Assembly (NCBI GenBank): GCA_026413755.1
Contig: JAOAKH010000005.1
Coordinates: 1 to 64,000, forward strand
From: Acidilobaceae archaeon
Lineage (GTDB): Archaea; Thermoproteota; Thermoprotei_A; Sulfolobales; Acidilobaceae
DNA: 64,000 bases
Direction: 5' to 3'
Below, in pieces: positions 34,805-43,257 of the stretch (position 1 is its first letter; each line of letters starts with the position of its first letter). The translations under genes and the position numbers were made by a program. The notes below the pieces were generated by a model that searched no databases, was not told the DNA's origin, and was given only the letters and a program-made list of their open reading frames with translations.

Positions 34805-34814
34805 CTTATATTAG
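34805..34814. promoter_or_regulatory. TATA-like element upstream of tldD, readable both ways
   Basis: Plus strand CTTATATTAG. Read on the minus strand it is centred about 27 bp from the tldD GTG. Read on the plus strand it would start a transcript near 34836, the base of a hairpin at 34834-34862. Confidence 0.45.
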
Positions 34815-34833
34815 GGTAGGATTATGTTATGAT

Positions 34834-34862
34834 CTCGGATGACCTAACGACGGTCGACCGAG
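34834..34862 (+). other. Hairpin in the tldD-SSS intergenic region
   Basis: CTCGG, AT, GACC, loop TAACGAC, GGTC, GA, CCGAG: an outer five-pair stem and an inner four-pair stem separated by a 2x2 internal loop. It could be the start of a small RNA or a 5' leader for the short ORF at 34979. It could also be a DNA site, since CGGTCGACCG (34851-34860) is a perfect palindrome. No known RNA family matched by eye. Confidence 0.35.
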
Positions 34863-34978
34863 CCTATGCGATGATGAGCGTTCACCTAGGGGACATCTTC
34901 TATTAGTCAAAAGACGAAGTCTTACGAGGACTTTCACTTATTAACTTCGACTACTATCTAGTGTTATGGTGAGGAAAA

Positions 34979-35080
34979 ATGATGGCCCTAGCAACGGTTG
35001 AGAGGGAGAAGAGGGTTTGGAAGACCGACGAGAAAGAGTTTGAGGCTTACTTAGCCCTCACGCTTGGCCTCGGCTCATAG
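34979..35080 (+). CDS. Candidate 33-residue small protein
   Basis: ATG at 34979 is preceded by GGTGAGG (34969-34975) and, about 38 bp upstream, by CTTATTAAC. The product starts MMALATVEREKRVWKTDEKE and is soluble and charged for its first 24 residues. Its 3' end overlaps the convergent symporter gene by 23 bases. It might be a real peptide gene or the remnant of a longer one. No family recognised. Confidence 0.35.
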   Translation: MMALATVEREKRVWKTDEKEFEAYLALTLGLGS

Positions 35081-36503
35081 CCTTTTCTATGAGGACGCTG
35101 ATGATAAGCACTGCGCTCGAAATTAGGAGCACGAAGACAGAGGAAGGCATGCCGTAAATGGAGAGCAGGAAGACCTCTATAGGCTTGTTGTAGAGAGCCA
35201 TTAGGGCGAGCACTGCCCCGAAGCCTGCGAGCATCGAGGCCACCGCCCCCCAAGCAGGGGCCCTCACGCCAGTCCAAGCAAGGAGGGTAACGGGGGCCAG
35301 CGGCAGGAGCATGGTGGTGGTGAGCACGGCCAGGTCCACTATGTAGCCCACCCTGCTGTAAGCCACCGCTGCCGCTACTGCCACGAGAAGCGCAGCGCTG
35401 AGGTACCCTAGCGCCATGCGGGGTCTCTCGCTGAGCCTACGGCCTAAGTCTCTTGCCACCACGCTTGCAAGGCTCAGCACTATGCTGTTAGCTGTCGTTA
35501 CCGCAGCAGCCATAATGCTGACGAAGATAACTGAGGAGAGCAGCGGGTTCATGACGGCGAGGAGCGTGGGAGTCACCAGGTCCCTCCTCCTCGGGTCCAC
35601 GAAAGGCACTAGTCCCCCCTCCGCTGCGGCCCGAGCCAGCAGGCCTACCGTTACCGCTATGATGGTATATATCAGCCCAAACAGCATGAAGCCCCTAAGC
35701 ATGAGCGCTAGCCCCTCTTTGTCCTTTGGCATGAATATCCTCTGCACCACCTGCGGGTGGATCATGGCAAAGAGCATCCAGGGGAGCGTGAAGGAGAGGA
35801 AGACGTGGGGCGTCCAGAAGCTACTCATGTTCAGGAGGCCCTTCTGGGCTAGGACTTCAGTGGCCGCGGACAGCCCCATGTTCTGGTGGACCAACATGAA
35901 GATCCATCCAAGGTACAGCGAGCCGGCGAGGAGCATGAAGAGGCCCTGGAAAGCGTCAGTTAGTGCCACGCTCCATATGCCGGCTATGAGGCTCCATGCA
36001 AGGACCAGCAGCGCCCCAAAGAGGACGCCGAGGCCGTAGAGCTCCTCTCCTCCCACCATTTTAGCGAAGATCTCCCCCATGCCCTTCATCTGGAGGGCCG
36101 TGTAGGGGACGAGGGAGATGAGGTATATGAGGGCCACCGTCGCCCCCACGAGCCTGCTGCCAAAGTGATCGGAAAGCATCTCTGCCGGCGTTACCCAGCC
36201 CCTCTCCTTTGCCCTCTCCCAGACGCGAGGGGCAAAGTACATTAGCAGCAGCACGGTAGCCACAAGGTACAGCAGCTCGAAGCCGTACGCTCCCATGCCT
36301 GTAGCGTAAGAGAGCCCCACGAGGCCTACCATCATGAAGGCGCTGTAGGTGGTGGCAGCGTAGGTGAGGGCTGCCACTACGCCCCCCATCCTCTGCGAGC
36401 CTATGTAGAAGTCTACCTCGCCGCCCCGCAACAACCTCCTGCTATAGATGGCGATAGCAGTGCCTAGGAGTATGTATGCCACAAAGAGCCCAACGGCCAG
36501 CAT
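35058..36503 (-). CDS. Sodium:solute symporter (SSS) family transporter
   Basis: A membrane carrier of about 480 residues with roughly 13 helices that imports an organic solute with Na+ (or H+). The family pattern includes FYIGSQRMGGVVAALTYAAT, TYSAFMMVGLVGLSYATG and WVTPAEMLSDHFGSRLVG, followed by SVALTDAFQGLFMLLAGSLY. ATG at 36503 overlaps the stop of the small upstream gene as TGATG; GTG at 36530 would add nine residues. It is probably co-expressed with the small partner and controlled by the divergent regulator at 36757. Confidence 0.92.
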   Translation of the reverse strand: MLAVGLFVAYILLGTAIAIYSRRLLRGGEVDFYIGSQRMGGVVAALTYAATTYSAFMMVGLVGLSYATGMGAYGFELLYLVATVLLLMYFAPRVWERAKERGWVTPAEMLSDHFGSRLVGATVALIYLISLVPYTALQMKGMGEIFAKMVGGEELYGLGVLFGALLVLAWSLIAGIWSVALTDAFQGLFMLLAGSLYLGWIFMLVHQNMGLSAATEVLAQKGLLNMSSFWTPHVFLSFTLPWMLFAMIHPQVVQRIFMPKDKEGLALMLRGFMLFGLIYTIIAVTVGLLARAAAEGGLVPFVDPRRRDLVTPTLLAVMNPLLSSVIFVSIMAAAVTTANSIVLSLASVVARDLGRRLSERPRMALGYLSAALLVAVAAAVAYSRVGYIVDLAVLTTTMLLPLAPVTLLAWTGVRAPAWGAVASMLAGFGAVLALMALYNKPIEVFLLSIYGMPSSVFVLLISSAVLIISVLIEKAMSRGQA

Positions 36504-36667
36504 CACTTCCACCTTCCGCTCTCCACCCACGCTATAGCCAGCACCGCCAGCGTTGTAACTGTCCAGAAGAGGTACAGCAGCCAGTTTCTCTGATCTTTGA
36601 GGAGGGTATAGGGGACTACCATCATGAGGGCTATTATTAATATCGAGAGGGCTACGCTCCCTTTCAC
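36503..36667 (-). CDS. Small two-span membrane protein ahead of the SSS symporter (DUF3311-like)
   Basis: A 54-residue ORF from GTG 36667 to TGA 36503. The first half SVALSILIIALMMVVPYTLL is one helix; the second half has NWLLYLFWTVTTLAVLAIAW as another. It overlaps the symporter start by TGATG. Short two-helix proteins of this kind (DUF3311 and relatives) often precede SSS symporters in prokaryotes and may be subunits or assembly partners. The family call is by context and layout, not by clear motif. Confidence 0.65.
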   Translation of the reverse strand: MKGSVALSILIIALMMVVPYTLLKDQRNWLLYLFWTVTTLAVLAIAWVESGRWK

Positions 36668-36698
36668 CCTCTCACCTTAGTTGAACGATTGTCTAAAA

Positions 36699-36723
36699 GC
36701 TAAATATTTTAAGTGAGTATATT
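36699..36723. promoter_or_regulatory. Divergent promoter region of symporter operon and regulator
   Basis: An A/T block (CTAAATATTTTAAGTGAG then TATATT) lies between the minus-strand symporter operon (start 36667) and the plus-strand regulator (start 36757). Read in either direction it offers TATA elements 25-40 bp from the starts. Confidence 0.5.
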
Positions 36724-36756
36724 AGGGCTCTCAAGAAAGTATAACTGGGAAGGCAT

Positions 36757-37704
36757 TTGATAGGGGAGCGGGAGCTGGAAATCCTTGACTTACTTGAGAG
36801 GGAGGGCCCTAGCACCATCTCGACCATTGCCTTCAAGCTCGGCATGGCCAAGAGCTCTGCCTCAAGAAAAGTGGGGCTCCTGAAGGAGCAAGGGCTCGTG
36901 GAGGTGAAGAGGATAGGCGGCGTCGCTGTGGTATATCGCGTTTACGGCAAGCAGCCGCCGGGGACCGTGAGGCTTGGGATCTTGAGGGCGAGCGAGTACC
37001 CCTACGTGATTGACTTTGCCAGGAGGCTAAGGGAAAGGTTTAGGAGGGTGGAGGTAGTGGTGTACGACGAGGCCTTTAGGCTGGGGCTAGACCTCGCTAG
37101 CAATAAGGTGCAGCTAGCGTTGGCGCCCGCTCCTACTCTGCTTCTGGCCCACAGGATAAGCGCCGGCAGGACCCACATAGTGGGGGGCGGCAGCGCGGGA
37201 GGGGCGTTCGTAATAGAGGGCAGGGGGCACTCTGGGCACGCCACTACCATGGCCTCCTCTATGGAGCTGTGCTCAGAGATGATGAAGCTGGAGCCGCCGA
37301 GGGTCTACAAGGGCAGCGGGGCAGCGATCCTAGAGGCCGTGAGGAAAGGGGAGACCAAGTACGGGGTAGTGTGGGAGCCATATGCATATCTAGCGAGGAG
37401 GGAGGGGCTTAGGGCGGAGCCCTGCGGCCTCCCGCTCTGCTGCCTCCTCGGGGCTCATGAGAGCGTGGGGGACGTGAGCCGCATAGCAAGGGACTTCGCG
37501 GAGGCCGTTAGCTCCGCTAGAGGGAGGTTAGAGGTGAGTGCATATGCAAACCTCGTGGGGTTAGACGAAGGGCTTGTGAAGGAAACGGTGAAGTCCTACT
37601 CCTTCTACGAGGAGCCGCCCCTGGAGGTCCTGAGGAGGCTCTGGCCCCATATAAGGTCCTCGGTGCTGCCCGAGGACGCCCTCGACAGAGCCCTGAAGCC
37701 CTAA
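36757..37704 (+). CDS. HTH regulator fused to a periplasmic-binding-protein-like domain
   Basis: A 315-residue one-component regulator. Residues 1-65 are a winged HTH (LDLLEREGPSTISTIAFKLG, MAKSSASRKVGLLKEQGL). From residue 70 the chain resembles an NMT1/NitT-type substrate-binding fold: VRLGILRASEYPYVIDFARRL, KVQLALAPAPTLLLAHRI, then KYGVVWEPYAYLARREGL, with the usual hinge-lobe order. There is no signal peptide, so it acts in the cytosol. It is divergent from the SSS operon and probably senses the transported solute. TTG at 36757. Its last four bases overlap the convergent MMPL gene. Confidence 0.75.
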   Translation: MIGERELEILDLLEREGPSTISTIAFKLGMAKSSASRKVGLLKEQGLVEVKRIGGVAVVYRVYGKQPPGTVRLGILRASEYPYVIDFARRLRERFRRVEVVVYDEAFRLGLDLASNKVQLALAPAPTLLLAHRISAGRTHIVGGGSAGGAFVIEGRGHSGHATTMASSMELCSEMMKLEPPRVYKGSGAAILEAVRKGETKYGVVWEPYAYLARREGLRAEPCGLPLCCLLGAHESVGDVSRIARDFAEAVSSARGRLEVSAYANLVGLDEGLVKETVKSYSFYEEPPLEVLRRLWPHIRSSVLPEDALDRALKP

Positions 37705-40418
37705 TCCCACCTGCTTATAAAGCCTTTCCCAGGCCACCAGTTGTACTTGCCGAAGAGAGACATCACCGCAGGCACAAGCGCAGGCCTCACGAGGAAGGTG
37801 TCTATGAGTATCGAGAGAGCCAGGGCAAAGCCGGCCTGCCTCATGATCCATATGTCTGCCAGCAGCAGAGAGGAGAAGGCTCCTGTCAGTATCAGCCCAC
37901 ACACAGTTATGACGAGCCCCGTCTTCTCCACCGCGTTAGCTATGGCTCTCTCCTCTGCCTCTCCTGCTGCCAGCTCCTCCCTTATCCTCGAGGTAAGGAA
38001 TATGTCGTAATCCATGCCCAGCGTGAGCATGAGGCCGAGCACCGTGATCGGGACCACCCAGTAAATGGGAGAGGAGAGCTGAGCGCCCTGGATCTCCTGC
38101 CCCAACAGTAGGCGGAAGAGGAGAGCGACGAAGAGCATGCTAACGACGGAGCTAAACGTCACGGTAAGGAGGAGCCTAACGGGCACGAGGAGCGAGCCCA
38201 TGCCCAACATTAGGTACAGCGTTATGAGAGCTGCGGCCAGGGGGAGGGTGAACGTGAAGAACTCGCGCGTTATGTAGCTCACCACGTCGACCCTTATGGC
38301 GGGGAAGCCCGTAAGGAGCGCCCCTTCTGGGAGCAGCTCCCTTATCTCCCGCACCACGCTAAAAATCCTGTCGTCGAGAGGATCTAGCGGCAGCCCGCCC
38401 CGAGCAAGCACATATGCGCCCCTCTCCTCTATCGTTACGTCTTTCATGAGCCCTCTTTCCTCTAGTAAGCCGAAAGGATCGTTGAGCTTCACCTCTTTAG
38501 GCGCTACTACAATCGCCGCGACGAAAGCCTCCGGTGGGAAGCTAGAGAAGAGGGCCCTACTCCCCTGCACATACCTGGAGTCGTCCGTTAGACTCATGTA
38601 CACGTTTCCAGAGACGCCAAGCTCTATGAGATATGCGGCTCCCGCTATGGTCACTAATATCATAATGACCGTCAGGAGGGCTCCGTGCTTCACGCTGAAC
38701 TCAGCCATGCGTCTCAGCAATACGTTCTGTGCCCCGCCGGTAACCTTTAGTGAACCGGAGGGCCAGAAGGTTCTCCTCTCTCCGAGGAACAGGAGGGCTG
38801 CGGGGAATAACGTGTAGCTGGAGAGGAAAGAGGTGGCAGAGGCAATGGAGAGGGCTATCCCTATTCCTCTCACCGCGTCTATTGGCGTGAAGGCGTAAGC
38901 CAGGAAGCCGAGGACCACAGAGACGCCGCCCAGCTGCAGGGCCCTCCCCGCTCTCCTCCAGGCCTGGAAGACTGCCTCCTCCCAGCTGAGCCCCCTGGAC
39001 CTCTCCTCTGCCACCCTGAAAAGGTAGAAGACCGAGTAGTCGACCGTAATGCCGAAAACTATGGGGATCATGAGAGCCCTTGCCAGGTAGTGGACGTCGA
39101 AGTACAAAGATGCCACGCTGAGGGCCCCGAGGCTAACAACGAGGGAGACTGCAGTGGAGCCAAGGATGACTGCGGGGGCCGAGAGGCTTCTCACGAGGAT
39201 CGCTAGCAGAAGTATTACTAGGATCACTGTGGCTACGTCTATTCTCCTGATCTCCTCGAGTATTTCCTTGCTGATGTCCGCGTGGAAGGGCACGCTTCCG
39301 TAGAAGTAGATTTCCCTCACGCTGCCCGCCAGCTCTTCCTCTACCTTTTTCATTAGCCTCGAGCCGTCCTCGGCAGCTATGCTCGCAGGGAAGAGCGCAT
39401 ATGCCGCTCCTTTCTCCCCTGCCAGGAGCCTCTTTCTCACCTCCTGCGGAAGGACCTCTGGGTAGGGGGCCACCCTTGATATGAAGCCTTCGCAGAGGTG
39501 CACAGCTTCCTCAGGCCTTGCGCCCACTAATACTTTCTCTAACGCGTCTACCATACACTGATCTATGGAGCCGAGGACCTCCTTCGCCATTGCTGTAGCA
39601 GCCTCCTCCGGCTTTTGGAGTAACTTAAGGAAGGAGGTAAACGACACCCCTGCTTCGCCGAGGCCCGAGCGCTCGTAAAGGAACTGCGCCGCCTTTGTGA
39701 CGTTATCGTATTCCCTCAGCTCGAAGTACTGCAGCAGGGGGATGAGCTCTGGGCTCGCTGCTCTGACAGCTTCTATCATGGCCTCCTTTGCGGCCCTCTC
39801 CGGCTCCATGGAGGCCGCGAGGCGCTTGAAGTTATGGTGAAAGAGCGTGAGGAGCAGGAGGGCCTCTCCCGAAAGGTGCTGGGAGAGCTCCCTATATGCC
39901 TCCCCGCTAGGGTCTAGGCTGCCAGCCGCGAGGGCTTGCTGATATATGCGTAAGTACGCAGCAGCAGTGCCGTATGTAACGATTAAGGCAGAAAGCACTT
40001 TCTGGTATGCGGCCCTCAGCTCTATACCTGCCTTAACTAGCTCCTCCCTTTTCGTTGCTGCTTCCAGCAAAGATCCCTCTAGCCTCCTCCTTACCTCGCC
40101 CCTCGCCTCTGAATATGCGCTGTAGGGGCCTATCACCTTAGCCCCATAGCCTGCCGTGGCCTCTGCCAAGGCCCTCTCTACGCTCTCTGCAGTCTCGAGA
40201 TCGTTGGGAGAGAACAGCACCACGAGGTACTCCGCAGCCGCCGCATCCCCCGCATTAAGAGATCTCAGGATCTCCAAGCCCCTGTAGCCTTCAGAGTGCG
40301 GCGGCACGAAAGCTTCCTCGCTGTACTGAAGCCTCCTATCCAGCTCGAGGGCCTGGGGTGCCATTATGAGGAAGAGCAGGGCCCAGAGGAGGATGGATAG
40401 CGTCGCGTACCTCCGCAC
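37701..40418 (-). CDS. RND-superfamily MMPL/HAE2-type exporter
   Basis: A 905-residue membrane protein with about 12 helices and two large extracytoplasmic loops (residues about 30-385 and 590-690). The RND repeats are visible: SEEAFVPPHSEGYRGLEILR after helix 1, the GITVDYSVFYLFRVAEERSRG motif in helix 4 (Asp of the proton relay), and GMDYDIFLTSRIREELAAGE in the second repeat. Members export lipids, drugs or act with Sec. GTG at 40418; a methyltransferase gene precedes it by one base. Confidence 0.93.
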   Translation of the reverse strand: MRRYATLSILLWALLFLIMAPQALELDRRLQYSEEAFVPPHSEGYRGLEILRSLNAGDAAAAEYLVVLFSPNDLETAESVERALAEATAGYGAKVIGPYSAYSEARGEVRRRLEGSLLEAATKREELVKAGIELRAAYQKVLSALIVTYGTAAAYLRIYQQALAAGSLDPSGEAYRELSQHLSGEALLLLTLFHHNFKRLAASMEPERAAKEAMIEAVRAASPELIPLLQYFELREYDNVTKAAQFLYERSGLGEAGVSFTSFLKLLQKPEEAATAMAKEVLGSIDQCMVDALEKVLVGARPEEAVHLCEGFISRVAPYPEVLPQEVRKRLLAGEKGAAYALFPASIAAEDGSRLMKKVEEELAGSVREIYFYGSVPFHADISKEILEEIRRIDVATVILVILLLAILVRSLSAPAVILGSTAVSLVVSLGALSVASLYFDVHYLARALMIPIVFGITVDYSVFYLFRVAEERSRGLSWEEAVFQAWRRAGRALQLGGVSVVLGFLAYAFTPIDAVRGIGIALSIASATSFLSSYTLFPAALLFLGERRTFWPSGSLKVTGGAQNVLLRRMAEFSVKHGALLTVIMILVTIAGAAYLIELGVSGNVYMSLTDDSRYVQGSRALFSSFPPEAFVAAIVVAPKEVKLNDPFGLLEERGLMKDVTIEERGAYVLARGGLPLDPLDDRIFSVVREIRELLPEGALLTGFPAIRVDVVSYITREFFTFTLPLAAALITLYLMLGMGSLLVPVRLLLTVTFSSVVSMLFVALLFRLLLGQEIQGAQLSSPIYWVVPITVLGLMLTLGMDYDIFLTSRIREELAAGEAEERAIANAVEKTGLVITVCGLILTGAFSSLLLADIWIMRQAGFALALSILIDTFLVRPALVPAVMSLFGKYNWWPGKGFISRWD

Positions 40419-40419
40419 G

Positions 40420-41067
40420 TTACCTCACCTTTGCTCCTCTTATGCAAACAAAGCCTGCCCCCTCCAGCTCCTCGCTGGGCTCCTCCAGTTTAGCGCTCGG
40501 CGGAGGGGAGCGGAGGACGCCGGCGGCCCTCTCAACTAAGAAGCCAGCCGCTTTCAGCATGTATATTACTTCCTGCTTTGAGTAGAGGCGTGCGCGCGAG
40601 TAATACTTGTGACCCCTCCTGCCCAGCTCCGCGTAGAGGCTTCCCCAGCTCGAGTCCCTGGGTATAACGCAGACCACGACGACACCGCCCTCCTTTAGGG
40701 CCCTATGTGCTTCCTTTAACATCTCAACAGGGTCCTCTGCAAAGCAGAGGGTAACCACTATCAGCACGGAGCCCAGGGAGGAGTCAGCAAAGGGCAGGTG
40801 CTCCCCCGTCCCTCTGACAAGGTGATTCACCCTCTTCCTTGCAAGCCTGAGCATGGCCGCGGCTGGGTCTAGCCCTACCTCAACGCCGGCTCTCGCCGCA
40901 AAGAAGCCGGAGCCTACGCCTACCTCAAGGGCAGGCCTGGGCGCGTCCTTCATCATTAGCTCCACCAGCCTGGCCTCTGACTCCGCTATTTCAGGGTGCC
41001 TCTCGTACCACTTGTCGTACTCCTCTGCGCTCTCCTCGAAGAGGTCCGCGGTAGACATGGTCGTCAC
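40420..41067 (-). CDS. Class I SAM-dependent methyltransferase
   Basis: A 215-residue methyltransferase with motif I ALEVGVGSGFFAARAGVEVGLD and a later HRALKEGGVVVVCVIP (motif IV-V region). It looks like the UbiE/BioC-type methyltransferase subfamily, with substrate unknown. GTG at 41067 overlaps the gltX stop as GTGA. It is followed by the MMPL transporter, so the two could act on one small molecule, but the evidence is only position. Confidence 0.85.
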   Translation of the reverse strand: MTTMSTADLFEESAEEYDKWYERHPEIAESEARLVELMMKDAPRPALEVGVGSGFFAARAGVEVGLDPAAAMLRLARKRVNHLVRGTGEHLPFADSSLGSVLIVVTLCFAEDPVEMLKEAHRALKEGGVVVVCVIPRDSSWGSLYAELGRRGHKYYSRARLYSKQEVIYMLKAAGFLVERAAGVLRSPPPSAKLEEPSEELEGAGFVCIRGAKVR

Positions 41068-42782
41068 TCGTGAGTAAATATGAGCTCGTAGCTCTCCCCA
41101 GCCCTCTCTACCCTCACGAAGCCGAACCTGACGAGCTGGAGCCTTGCGTCTTGCCCATATTCCCTAAGAGCCATCTCTGCCACCCCCTCTAGCCTCCTGA
41201 GCTCGAGGCCCTGAGGCACGTATACCCTGACGTTCACAGCGCCCTCCGCAGGCACCCACTGGATCACGGGCAGCTTCTTACGGAGGGCATACTCCAGCTC
41301 TCTTGAGACCAGGACAACCTTGTTCCCCTCTACCTTAACGTTAGCTGCCCCCATCAGCCTGAACTCGCCGAGGCGCAGGTCCCCCTCGTTCAAGAAGATC
41401 CTATCGCCTCCGCACAGCTTGTAGCGCCTCTTCCTAGCTGGGAAGTCGGGATGGTAGGGGATCTCTGCGTCTACGCAGTTCCCCTCATAGACTACCTCCC
41501 GAGGCTCAAGAGTTGCCATGATCCTGTCTGCCCTCTTGTCGAGGAGGGCCCTGTTCGCCGCAGCCAGGTTGACCCAGCTTATGGTAGCGTCGTTCTCCCT
41601 TATGCCCACGTTGAGGATCAGCTCCCTTATCGTCTCCGGCAGTATCCCCCTCCTCCTCAGGCTAGCTATAGTACCGAACCGCGGGTCGTCGGGGCCTAGG
41701 AACTCTGAGCCCCTCCTGGAGAGGAGCTCCCTTATCTTGCTCTTGCTAAGTATGAAGCCCTCCAGCTTCAGCCTACCTGTGTGAATGAAGACCGGTGGCC
41801 TCCAGCCCATGCACTTATACACGTAGAGCTGCTTCTCCGTGTTCACTTCGTGCTCCCTGCCCCTTATGACGTGAGTTACCCCCATGAGGGCGTCGTCTAC
41901 GCTAACTGAGAAATTATACAGAGGCCACACGAAGTACTTGCTCCCCACGATAGGGTGGGGGTGCTTCTCCGTGTCTATGATCCTCATGGCCGCCCAGTCC
42001 CTCATGCTCGGGTTAGGATGCCTTGGGTCAGTCTTGATCCTGAGGAGGGCCTCCCCCTCCCTGTAATGGCCCTCCACCATCTTGTCGAAATGCTCCAGCT
42101 GCCACTCTGGCTCCTTGTCCCTTGTGGGGCAGTAGCTCCCCTGCGCGAGCATCCTCTTGCCCTCCTCTTTACAAAGATCTATGTACGCACAGCCCCTCCT
42201 CAGCATCTCCCTTGCCACGCTGTAGTAAGCCTCGAGCCTCATGCTCTGTACATACTCCTCATGCCAAACCACGCCCAGCCAGCGCAGGTCCTCCCTTATG
42301 GCCTCGTATGCCTCCTTGATGGGAGTCTTTGTCCTGGGATCTGTGTCCTCGAAGCGCAGGATCATTCTCCCCTTGTATGCCTTTGCGTACTCGTCGCACA
42401 GTATGGCAGGCCTTGCATTGCCTAGGTGAATGTAGAAGTCAGGGTTAGGGGCGAACCTGAGCACAACCTTTCCCTCCTCAGCCTTCGGGAGCGGCTGGAG
42501 GGCCCTCCTCTCCTCCCTCTTCTTCTCCTCCTCGGCTAACTCTGGGAACTCGCGGAGCAAGGCCTCCTTCTGCTCCTCCTGGCTCATGCTGTTTACCTCC
42601 GCTGCCACCTCCCTCGCCAGCTCCAAGATCTGCCTTGCATGAGGCCTGAGGTGAGGATGATCGCCGAGTATCATGGCCAGAACGCTCTCGGGCTTCGCCT
42701 TGCCGCCGTGCTTCACTGCGTTCTTGAGGGCGTACGCCTTCACTAATCCCCTCAGCTCGCTCACTCCGCTCCCCATAGGCAA
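41064..42782 (-). CDS. gltX: Glutamyl-tRNA synthetase, archaeal type
   Basis: A 572-residue class Ic synthetase. The HIGH motif appears as APNPDFYIHLGNARPA, the KMSKS counterpart as ILSKSKIRELL, and the C-terminal beta-barrel anticodon-binding domain covers about residues 390-572. Archaea usually charge both tRNA-Glu and tRNA-Gln with this enzyme. The N-terminal 90 residues are the archaeal helical extension. TTG at 42782 or ATG at 42776 start it. A TATA-like CTTATTTTAT read on the minus strand lies inside the end of the previous gene. Confidence 0.96.
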   Translation of the reverse strand: MPMGSGVSELRGLVKAYALKNAVKHGGKAKPESVLAMILGDHPHLRPHARQILELAREVAAEVNSMSQEEQKEALLREFPELAEEEKKREERRALQPLPKAEEGKVVLRFAPNPDFYIHLGNARPAILCDEYAKAYKGRMILRFEDTDPRTKTPIKEAYEAIREDLRWLGVVWHEEYVQSMRLEAYYSVAREMLRRGCAYIDLCKEEGKRMLAQGSYCPTRDKEPEWQLEHFDKMVEGHYREGEALLRIKTDPRHPNPSMRDWAAMRIIDTEKHPHPIVGSKYFVWPLYNFSVSVDDALMGVTHVIRGREHEVNTEKQLYVYKCMGWRPPVFIHTGRLKLEGFILSKSKIRELLSRRGSEFLGPDDPRFGTIASLRRRGILPETIRELILNVGIRENDATISWVNLAAANRALLDKRADRIMATLEPREVVYEGNCVDAEIPYHPDFPARKRRYKLCGGDRIFLNEGDLRLGEFRLMGAANVKVEGNKVVLVSRELEYALRKKLPVIQWVPAEGAVNVRVYVPQGLELRRLEGVAEMALREYGQDARLQLVRFGFVRVERAGESYELIFTHE

Positions 42783-42798
42783 GGGTAGGGGGCTTATT

Positions 42799-43254
42799 TT
42801 ATCTCTTAGTCAGGAGCTCCCCCTTTTCGGCTATGACGTATATGTACTTCTCTGGCTTTCCAGGAATCCAGGCTATGTGAGCTATCACCCCTCTCACGCC
42901 CGCCCTCACCCACCTGGACTCTCCCTTCGCGCTCGTCACGTGAGCTATCCTGCTCCCCTCCTCCACCGCCTCGCACTCCTTGGCCAGCAGGTAGACCTCC
43001 CTGCCGCTCACTTCCACGAGCCTTAGCTCCGAGCCCTCCCTAACGTATACTCCTCTCTCGCCCCTCGTCACGAGGAACGTCTTCAGGGCCCTCCCCTCTG
43101 GGCTCACTACCCTCCCCCATCCCTCCTCGTAAATCACCTTGCACAGGTCTCCCCAGCCTAGCTCGAACGACTTGTTCTCTAGGTCCACGTTGGCGCAGAC
43201 GTCTCCCTTCTCTCCTTTCACATATAGCTCCGGGAAGACGTAGTCGCCCTCCAA
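42799..43254 (-). CDS. DUF2118-like archaeal protein
   Basis: A 151-residue protein that I assign with moderate confidence to DUF2118, an archaeal family of unknown role, from its start (DYVFPELYVKG) and its C-terminal lipoyl/biotin-carrier-like beta segments (VYLLAKECEAVEEGSRIAHV, SRWVRAGVRGVIAHIAWIPG). There is no biotinylated Lys motif (MKM). It lies between gltX and the GGPP synthase gene on the same strand with three bases to the latter. Confidence 0.6.
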   Translation of the reverse strand: MEGDYVFPELYVKGEKGDVCANVDLENKSFELGWGDLCKVIYEEGWGRVVSPEGRALKTFLVTRGERGVYVREGSELRLVEVSGREVYLLAKECEAVEEGSRIAHVTSAKGESRWVRAGVRGVIAHIAWIPGKPEKYIYVIAEKGELLTKR

Positions 43255-43257
43255 CTG

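Noticed and set aside
34868-34876. Box C-like ATGATGA suggesting a C/D sRNA
   Set aside because: No matching CTGA D or D' boxes at the required spacing on this strand.
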